Positions 4,867 through 9,440 of a DNA stretch of 9,440 bases are shown piece by piece (position 1 is the stretch's first letter; every line of letters starts with the position of its first letter). The translations under genes were made by a program, and so were the position numbers. The stretch lies in the NCBI GenBank assembly GCA_050486105.1, contig JBJHCR010000254.1, positions 1 to 9,440 on the forward strand, read 5' to 3'. Source of the DNA: JAEXNA01 sp050486105 (GTDB lineage Bacteria; Vulcanimicrobiota; Xenobia; Xenobiales; JADMJV01). The notes under the pieces were generated by a model. That model saw only the letters and a list, made by a program, of their open reading frames with translations, did no database searches and was not told the origin of the DNA.

Positions 4867-5370
4867 ATGAATCAGTTCAAATCGGTAGTTTATTGGACCC
4901 TTGGCTTGGTGCTGTTGACTGCATCAATCGGAGCCCAGGAGCAAGGGCAAGTTGAGAGCGACAGCGTGGTAACCTTGGAATATGTGCTCAAGTTGAGCGA
5001 TGAAACGGTGGTCGCCGGCACCGAAAGTGGAGAACCGGTCACCTTTCAGTTGGGTCAAGGCCAAATGTTTCTGGCGGTAGAGTCAAAATTGATTGGCATG
5101 CAACCCGGGGAGACTCAAGAGATCGTCTTGTCTCCACAGGAAGCGTTTGGTGAGAGCAATCCCGAGGCAATACAAAAGCTGGAAAACTCTGAGATCCCCG
5201 AAGAGTACAGAGAGGTTGGTCGGGCTATCACTGTTCAGGATTCCCAAGGAGCCGAGCATCGGGGAATCGTGGTGGATGTCAGCGAGCAACTGACCACCAT
5301 CGACTTTAATCACCCACTTGCTGGGAGAACTCTTCATATGGTCGTGAGACTTCTCCAGATCAAGGGATGA
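4867..5370 (+). CDS. Exported SlyD-like FKBP-type peptidyl-prolyl cis-trans isomerase
   Basis: The protein catalyses cis-trans isomerisation of prolyl bonds and acts as a folding helper. Its 167 residues begin with a signal peptide (1-23, core SVVYWTLGLVLLTASIGA, cleavage before QEQ), so this copy works outside the cytoplasm. The FKBP domain follows the SlyD pattern: SVVTLEYVLKLSD (33-45), FQLGQGQMFLAVESKLIGM (60-78), then an insert-in-flap segment from about 95 to 145, then DFNHPLAGRTL (146-156). The metal-binding His/Cys-rich tail of E. coli SlyD is absent. AAGGAG at 4856-4861 lies five bases before ATG 4867, the best ribosome binding site in this half of the window. The gene is followed at 102 bases by mgtE in the same direction and may share its transcript. 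It may fold envelope proteins together with the nearby exported thioredoxin-like protein. Confidence 0.9.
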   Translation: MNQFKSVVYWTLGLVLLTASIGAQEQGQVESDSVVTLEYVLKLSDETVVAGTESGEPVTFQLGQGQMFLAVESKLIGMQPGETQEIVLSPQEAFGESNPEAIQKLENSEIPEEYREVGRAITVQDSQGAEHRGIVVDVSEQLTTIDFNHPLAGRTLHMVVRLLQIKG

Positions 5371-5388
5371 CTGAGGACATAGAAAACG

Positions 5389-5407
5389 CTCTTGTCGCCT
5401 CCAAGAG
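5389..5407. repeat. 6 bp hairpin CTCTTG / CAAGAG in the FKBP-mgtE gap
   Basis: CTCTTG (5389-5394) and CAAGAG (5402-5407) pair perfectly around a 7-base loop in the gap between the two genes. No T tract follows. It may give partial termination or mRNA protection between FKBP and mgtE, but nothing like the Mg2+-sensing M-box is present. Confidence 0.3.
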
Positions 5408-5472
5408 AGGCCTTCTCCAGCTTTGAGAGAACCGCCGTCCCAGCGATTTAGCGAGAGGACAGGTGACAGAGC

Positions 5473-6877
5473 TTGAGTGTTTCTTCTTATACTTCCAGCC
5501 CCCAAGAGGAGGTCGATCGCCGGGAGAGGTTGCTTGAGGAACTCCTGCCGGCGGTTTCAGAGGATCCCGTAGATGAGCTTGCCGCGAAACTGCAAGCTCT
5601 TCATCCGGCAGACCAAGCAGACTTCCTCGAAGAGCTCAAAACAGAGCAGAGAAATGCCCTTTTGGGCCACTACAGCCTTGAAGACTTAGCCGAACTCCTG
5701 GCCTTCTTCAATCAGGAAGCTCGATTCGAGCTTGCCATGTCAAGCGACCCTGAGACGCTTTCAAAACTTCTGGTTTTGGTGGACGAAGATCTCGCTGCCG
5801 ATTTGGTGGAGGAGATGCCGGAGCATAGGGTGCACGAGATCCTAGGTCTGCTGGATGACCCGGTGTCGTCGTCGATCACCGACATTTTAGCATTCCCAGA
5901 GGACTCTGTCGGGCGCTGGATGTCCAGAGAGATTCTGCCGTTGCAGAAGTCCTGGACGGTGGCTCAATCTCTGGCTTACCTCAGGAAACTCTCTCCTGAT
6001 GCCGAGCACCCCTTCTATCTCTACACCGTGGATGAGTCCGGGCGTCTGTGTGGGGTGATAGACCTGAGGCGCTTGATCACTGCGGAGCCCAACACTCTCT
6101 TGGCCGAGATCCAAGTAGCTGATGTGATTTCGGTGGACGTGCAGATGGACCAAGAGGCTGCTGCCGAACGACTCCGTCACTATGACCTGCTGGCTCTCCC
6201 GGTAGTGGACTCTGAGGGTACCCTCCTCGGAATCCTCACTGCCGACGACGTCCTGGATGTGCAGGTTGAAGAGGCTACAGAGGACATCTACCTCCAAGCC
6301 GGTCTCAATGCCGAATCCAATGCGCTCTCAGATCTGCGCGAGACGCTCAGTCGACGTTCTCCATGGTTGCTGATCAACCTGACAATCGGGTTCTTCTCGG
6401 CCTTTTTGGTGAGCATGTTTGAAGGAACCCTGGCCCAGGTGGCCATCTTAGCGGCCTTTATGCCCATCATCGCAGGACACGGCGGAAACACTGGGTGCCA
6501 AACCGCAACTCTGGTGGTGCGTGGACTTGCCTTGGGAGAAATTTACAAGAGAGATGTCAGCTATCTCGTTTCCAAGGAACTCTGGTTTGGACTCTTGTAT
6601 GGTTGTTTAGCAGGAGTCTTGACCGGGGGATTGGCCTTCTTGCTCACCAAAAACCTGTGGATGGCAGCGATCGTCTTCTTGGCCATGCTGTTGAATATTC
6701 TTTGCGCCGGTATGGCCGGAACTCTCATTCCTTTGGGACTTAAGGCTATCAAGGTCGACCCGGCCCTGGCTTCTACTGTATNNNNNNNNNNCTACTGTAT
6801 GGCTCACGACCTTCACCGACTGGATTGGATTTCTGCTTTTGCTAGGAATGGGCACAATTCTCCTAGACAAGCTGTGA
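5473..6877 (+). CDS. mgtE: MgtE-type magnesium channel/transporter, interrupted by an assembly gap
   Basis: MgtE is a Mg2+-gated Mg2+ channel of the inner membrane. Residues 30-135 are the helical MgtE N-domain (HPADQADFLEEL is typical), about 145-265 two CBS domains, about 270-295 the plug helix, and about 298-461 five membrane helices. The pore hallmark GHGGNTGCQ is at 335-343. The gene is broken by ten N (6782-6791) flanked by CTACTGTAT on both sides. Removing the N run and one copy (19 bases) restores the frame: ASTV joins WLTTFTDWIGFLLLLG and stops at TGA 6875-6877, giving 461 residues, normal for the family. The restored D443 in FTDW corresponds to the ion-selectivity Asp of Thermus MgtE. 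The uncorrected frame runs to 6990 with a meaningless tail. The start is TTG 5473 with AGGTG seven bases upstream; the first residues are therefore less certain than the rest. Confidence 0.92.
6773..6800. other. Scaffold join: 10 N between two copies of CTACTGTAT
   Basis: CTACTGTAT occurs at 6773-6781 and again at 6792-6800, immediately on either side of the N run. The mgtE reading frame is continuous only if one copy and the N are removed. This indicates two contigs whose 9-base overlap was not merged, not a real insertion. Confidence 0.93.
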
Positions 6878-6902
6878 AGCATTCAGCCGAGGAACTCTGC
6901 AT

Positions 6903-6985
6903 TCTTGGGCGTGGCAGACTTCCGGACGAACACCTTTTGAGCTTCGTTCGAGCACCCGAGAAAAAGGGGCTTAAGTCTTGGGCGT
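6903..6985 (+). repeat. Direct repeat TCTTGGGCGT downstream of mgtE
   Basis: TCTTGGGCGT occurs at 6903-6912 and 6976-6985, 73 bases apart, in the 170-base gap after the true mgtE stop. The gap holds no gene. The repeat could be a pair of binding sites for the downstream two-gene unit or coincidence. Confidence 0.25.
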
Positions 6986-7047
6986 CGTAGAGCGAGAACA
7001 AAACAGGGGCGTTTCAAAAAGTTGATAGCAAAGCGGTGAGAAAAGCT

Positions 7048-7428
7048 ATGGCTCAGGTCAAGAAAAGTAAAACTCGGTCAAAAAAGGCTCCACGACTAGC
7101 CGAATCTCAAAAGCAGCCAAGGAATCCTGCGAAGACTACGGCCAACGGCCCGCTTAGCCTGATCAATGGAGAAAAGTTGGATGCCGGAAAGATTTGGGCT
7201 GAAGCCCTCGAGCTTGAAGAAAAGCTAGAAGTCGAGCTTCTGGCGGACGCCGTCTTGACTGCCCGTGTGGCCTTGAGTGAACTTCAGGCTGAAACTCACA
7301 CCCGTCCCTTTGAGAGACGTCGGGGACTGCGACTGAGAGAGAAAGCCGAAAAGGTTGAACGTGCTTTCAACCGGCTCCGGGCTTTACGACGAGGCGAACT
7401 CTTGCCCGAACGCCATCCGGACGATTGA
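7048..7428 (+). CDS. Small protein of unknown function, translationally coupled to the photolyase-like gene
   Basis: I do not recognise this 126-residue protein. Residues 1-34 are strongly basic and probably disordered (KKSKTRSKKAPR), similar in character to nucleic-acid-binding tails. Residues 43-115 are predicted helical with heptad-like spacing (EALELEEKLEVELLADAVL, then LREKAEKVERAFNRLRAL), suggesting a coiled coil or helical hairpin. There is no signal peptide or membrane segment. ATG 7048 is chosen because GGTGAG lies seven bases upstream; the GTG at 7036 in the same frame overlaps that site. The stop TGA (7426-7428) overlaps the TTG start of the photolyase-like gene (7425-7427), which points to translational coupling and a joint role. 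It might be a DNA-binding or scaffolding partner; that is inference only. Confidence 0.75.
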   Translation: MAQVKKSKTRSKKAPRLAESQKQPRNPAKTTANGPLSLINGEKLDAGKIWAEALELEEKLEVELLADAVLTARVALSELQAETHTRPFERRRGLRLREKAEKVERAFNRLRALRRGELLPERHPDD

Positions 7429-8648
7429 ATCCAAACCGTTTGAATGGTAGTAGGGAAGCGGCTCTTGCCAGACTGGACGAATTTGTTCCCAGAGCCGATT
7501 CTCACTACACGGCCAAGAGAAATTACGATTTAGGACCAAACGACCGGCGCAACGTCTCAGGACTGTCCCCCTATATTCGTCATCGGATCCTGCTTGAACA
7601 GGAGGCGGTGCAAGCCGTTTACCGTCAGCACAAACCTGGTGAAGTGGAGAAGTTCGTTGAGGAAGTCCTCTGGCGAACGTACTGGAAGGGATGGCTGGAA
7701 GCTCGGCCTCAGGTTTGGCTCAATTGGAAACGTTCGGCAGTTGAAGATGCCCTCCGCTGGAAAGATAGCGACACCTATCAAAGGGCCCTCAGGGGAGAAA
7801 CTGGGATTGAGCCTTTTGATGCGTGGAACGCGGAACTCTTGGAGACTGGGACTCTCCATAATCACGCTCGGATGTGGTTCGCTTCGATTTGGCTCTTCAC
7901 TCTCAGCCTTCCTTGGACCTTAGGGGCTGCTCATTTTTTCCGGCACCTGCTAGACAGCGATCCGGCCTCAAATACTTTGTCTTGGCGCTGGGTAGCCGGG
8001 CTCCACACTGTGGGCAAGCACTATATAGCTAGGGCGAGCAACATAGAAAAATTTACCCTTGGACGCTTTCGAGATTTTGCCCCCTTGTCCGAGTCTCCCC
8101 AACCGGTGCTCGGACCCACTTCTCACAGTTGTCAGCCGATTGTTCCTTTCCCTGAGAAGCCATCAGAGCAGCTCTCAAAGCGCCATGTTCTTTTGGTTAC
8201 GGCCGACGACTTGGCTCCAGAGATCGGGCCCCTTTCCGAACTCAATCCCGAACTTTGCTTGCTTCACCGACCGAGTACTACGGAACCCTTGTTTGCTCCC
8301 GCTCCTTTGGCGGAGGGTTTTCGGGACGAACTCTACGATGATTTAGCGATGCGGTTGCGAAACCATTATCGCTGTGAAGTGAAGGTCTTGTCTTCTGAGC
8401 GGCCCCTTATCGATGCCGTCAGGGACGCTATCAAGGGCGGTTCAGATTGTGATTTGGTGTACCACGAACCCCAGGTCGGTCCGTCCAAAGAGAGTCTTTG
8501 GACCTTGACTCAACGCGATGTGGGTTTGCGTTATTTTCCCGTGCGGCGGGCTTGGGACAGCAAGCTCTACCCTTTTGCACTGAAGGGTTTCACCCAGTTT
8601 AAGAAATCGGCCTTTCCGCTGGTGATCCGAAAAAAGGGATATTTTTAA
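7425..8648 (+). CDS. Photolyase/cryptochrome-like flavoprotein with C-terminal alpha/beta domain
   Basis: Residues 10-215 match the FAD-binding domain of DNA photolyases: SGLSPYIRH (45-53), EEVLWRTYWKGWLEARPQVW (79-98), LHNHARMWFASIW (144-156), LLDSDPASNTLSWRWVAGL (175-193). Photolyases use FADH- and blue light to split pyrimidine dimers; cryptochromes use the same fold for signalling. The usual N-terminal antenna domain is absent. Instead residues 250-400 form an alpha/beta unit after the FAD domain: KRHVLLVTADDL, DDLAMRLRNHYRCEVKVLSS, a VYHEP strand, and LYPFALKGFTQFKK, which echoes the G.PYKVFTPF segment of antenna domains. This suggests a permuted domain order. The WRW near FAD replaces the usual WQW. 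The start is TTG 7425, overlapping the upstream stop; no separate ribosome binding site is seen. It may be a repair enzyme or a light sensor. Confidence 0.85.
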   Translation: MNPNRLNGSREAALARLDEFVPRADSHYTAKRNYDLGPNDRRNVSGLSPYIRHRILLEQEAVQAVYRQHKPGEVEKFVEEVLWRTYWKGWLEARPQVWLNWKRSAVEDALRWKDSDTYQRALRGETGIEPFDAWNAELLETGTLHNHARMWFASIWLFTLSLPWTLGAAHFFRHLLDSDPASNTLSWRWVAGLHTVGKHYIARASNIEKFTLGRFRDFAPLSESPQPVLGPTSHSCQPIVPFPEKPSEQLSKRHVLLVTADDLAPEIGPLSELNPELCLLHRPSTTEPLFAPAPLAEGFRDELYDDLAMRLRNHYRCEVKVLSSERPLIDAVRDAIKGGSDCDLVYHEPQVGPSKESLWTLTQRDVGLRYFPVRRAWDSKLYPFALKGFTQFKKSAFPLVIRKKGYF

Positions 8649-8655
8649 GGCGAGC

Positions 8656-8673
8656 GCTCTTGAGAGAGCTTTT
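8656..8673 (+). terminator. Short hairpin plus TTTT after the photolyase-like gene
   Basis: GCTCT (8656-8660) and AGAGC (8665-8669) form a 5 bp stem with a TGAG loop, followed by TTTT (8670-8673), starting eight bases after the stop codon. An outer AGGC/GCCT pairing (8648-8651 with 8677-8680) could extend it. It is short, so termination may be partial. Confidence 0.4.
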
Positions 8674-8760
8674 GAGGCCTGGATATACTTTCTTGGAGGT
8701 TTTTGACCACCAAGGCGCCTGCCACTGCCTGACCATGATCCCCCCAGCACCCGCTTCTTC

Positions 8761-8789
8761 TTGACAGTTTTTCCCGTATCTGGTAGGAA
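8761..8789 (+). promoter_or_regulatory. Sigma70-like promoter candidate for the PilZ gene
   Basis: A perfect -35 TTGACA (8761-8766) is followed after exactly 17 bases by TAGGAA (8784-8789), a weak -10 matching three of six positions. It ends 24 bases before the PilZ start and lies in the only gap before that gene, so it is the best promoter candidate in the window. Confidence 0.45.
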
Positions 8790-8813
8790 GAACAGACTAT
8801 TGGGAGGTGGGTT

Positions 8814-9365
8814 ATGTTTTCATTGTTTGGTACTACTCGGGCAGAGGTTTTGGAAACCAACCATGGACTGGTGCGCCTAAAGACCGCTCGTCCTTTTTCT
8901 CAAAAAGCGCAACCTTGTCAGATGACTATCGGCCGGATTCGGTGGAGGGCGCAAGTGGTCCCCTACCGGCGAGAGGATGATGGCACGATCTGGGTCAAGA
9001 TTTGTTCCTCGGATAACCTGGTGGATGAACTCCGAACGGCACTCAGAGAGAAGAATCTAGAGAGTGGATCCGCTGCTCCCTCAGCACGTCGATGTGAGCG
9101 TAGGTATTCTGCAGCCCTTTCGGTGCGTTCTCCTGACCTTCCGGGGTTTCTCGCCGAGACTGTGGACGTTTCTGAAAGGGGGCTTCGATTGCTGGCCTCT
9201 CAAGGCGTCGCCGAAGGGTGTCGACTTCGCCTTCAAGTGTCCTATGAAAAAGCTTCCGAGCAGCCTGCAGCAGTAATCGTCACCGGCGTAACGGTGTGGT
9301 CTCGAGCTATAGTGGGAAAAGACAAGGTACAGCTCGGTGTTCGCTTAGGAGCTGGCGAGGAATAA
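8814..9365 (+). CDS. PilZ-domain protein, likely c-di-GMP receptor
   Basis: This 183-residue cytosolic protein carries a C-terminal PilZ domain (about 88-180) with both c-di-GMP signatures: the RxxxR motif in RRCERRYS (R92/R93 and R96/R97) and the [D/N]xSxxG motif as DVSERG (118-123), followed by a beta-barrel ending in VQLGVRL. c-di-GMP binding would make it an effector for motility, surface attachment or exopolysaccharide. Residues 1-80 form a separate N-terminal part with short beta strands (GRIRWRAQVVPYRRED), perhaps a YcgR-N-like or unknown barrel. A very strong ribosome binding site, GGAGGT at 8803-8808, lies five bases before ATG 8814, and a TTGACA promoter lies upstream, so it is probably transcribed alone. 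Partner and output cannot be read from context. Confidence 0.87.
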   Translation: MFSLFGTTRAEVLETNHGLVRLKTARPFSQKAQPCQMTIGRIRWRAQVVPYRREDDGTIWVKICSSDNLVDELRTALREKNLESGSAAPSARRCERRYSAALSVRSPDLPGFLAETVDVSERGLRLLASQGVAEGCRLRLQVSYEKASEQPAAVIVTGVTVWSRAIVGKDKVQLGVRLGAGEE

Positions 9366-9394
9366 CTTCCTAGTTTCGAGTGCGGAGGCGCCGG

Positions 9395-9440
9395 GGCCAC
9401 CCACCCAACCGCCCGGAACCCCCGCATGCGTGGGTAGGCC
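9395..9440. repeat. C-rich stem-loop at the right edge
   Basis: GGCCACCCA (9395-9403) pairs with TGGGTaGGCC (9431-9440) with a single bulged A; the 27-base loop is C-rich and contains GCATGC. It follows the PilZ stop by 30 bases. The base composition differs sharply from the rest of the window. It may be a terminator stem or an intergenic repeat, cut by the window edge. Confidence 0.35.

Noticed and set aside
5371..5472. M-box (Mg2+) riboswitch upstream of mgtE
   Set aside because: Only 102 bases are available and the conserved M-box elements are absent; just one simple 6 bp hairpin is seen.
5887..6297. 136-codon minus-strand open frame inside mgtE
   Set aside because: It lies fully opposite the CBS domains of MgtE and shows no protein features of its own.
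5473..6990. 505-residue reading of mgtE through the N run
   Set aside because: The part after the gap (starting YCMAHDLHRL) is out of frame and unlike MgtE; removing the duplicated 9 bases and the N run gives a perfect MgtE C-terminus ending at 6877.
1..9440. CRISPR array, insertion sequence or transposase, integrase, prophage
   Set aside because: No regularly spaced repeats and no recombinase or transposase motifs were found in any frame.

Overview
The window is a stretch of ordinary bacterial chromosome with moderate G+C. It carries nine complete genes I can name or describe, plus the tail of a tenth at the left edge. Several products are exported (a thioredoxin-fold protein and an FKBP, both with cleavable signal peptides), and there is a PilZ protein and an MgtE-type Mg2+ channel. 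This fits a Gram-negative, didermic bacterium. The sequence alone does not fix the phylum. A run of ten N shows that this is a scaffolded draft assembly, possibly a metagenome bin.

Layout, left to right. The 3' end of a FtsJ/RlmM-like RNA methyltransferase (+) runs into a convergent, apparently solitary DNA methyltransferase (-); the two share the TTAA that forms both stop codons. About 740 bases without a confident gene follow (1106-1847). This stretch holds a possible gene remnant on the minus strand, a roughly 104-base imperfect inverted repeat, two spaced palindromes and several smaller hairpins. Next comes mutM (-), which diverges from a HIT-family hydrolase (+) that is followed at 46 bases by a secreted thioredoxin-like protein (+). 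An esterase (-) converges on that pair and diverges from a secreted SlyD-like FKBP isomerase (+), which is followed at about 100 bases by mgtE (+). mgtE is interrupted by the N run. Next is a small basic/coiled-coil gene whose stop overlaps the TTG start of a photolyase-like protein (+). A PilZ gene (+) with a good promoter-like sequence and ribosome binding site closes the window, followed by a C-rich stem-loop at the right edge.

Functional themes are DNA and RNA maintenance (RNA methyltransferase, DNA methyltransferase, MutM, photolyase-like protein), envelope protein folding and redox (thioredoxin-like, FKBP), and Mg2+ and c-di-GMP physiology. There is no mobile element, CRISPR array, rRNA or convincing tRNA. 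The points I consider most worth pursuing are: the photolyase-like protein, in which the FAD domain appears to come before an antenna-like alpha/beta domain; its coupled unknown partner gene; the mgtE assembly join, which can be repaired from the sequence itself; and the structured non-coding block at 1106-1847 together with a perfect inverted repeat over the start of the DNA methyltransferase gene.
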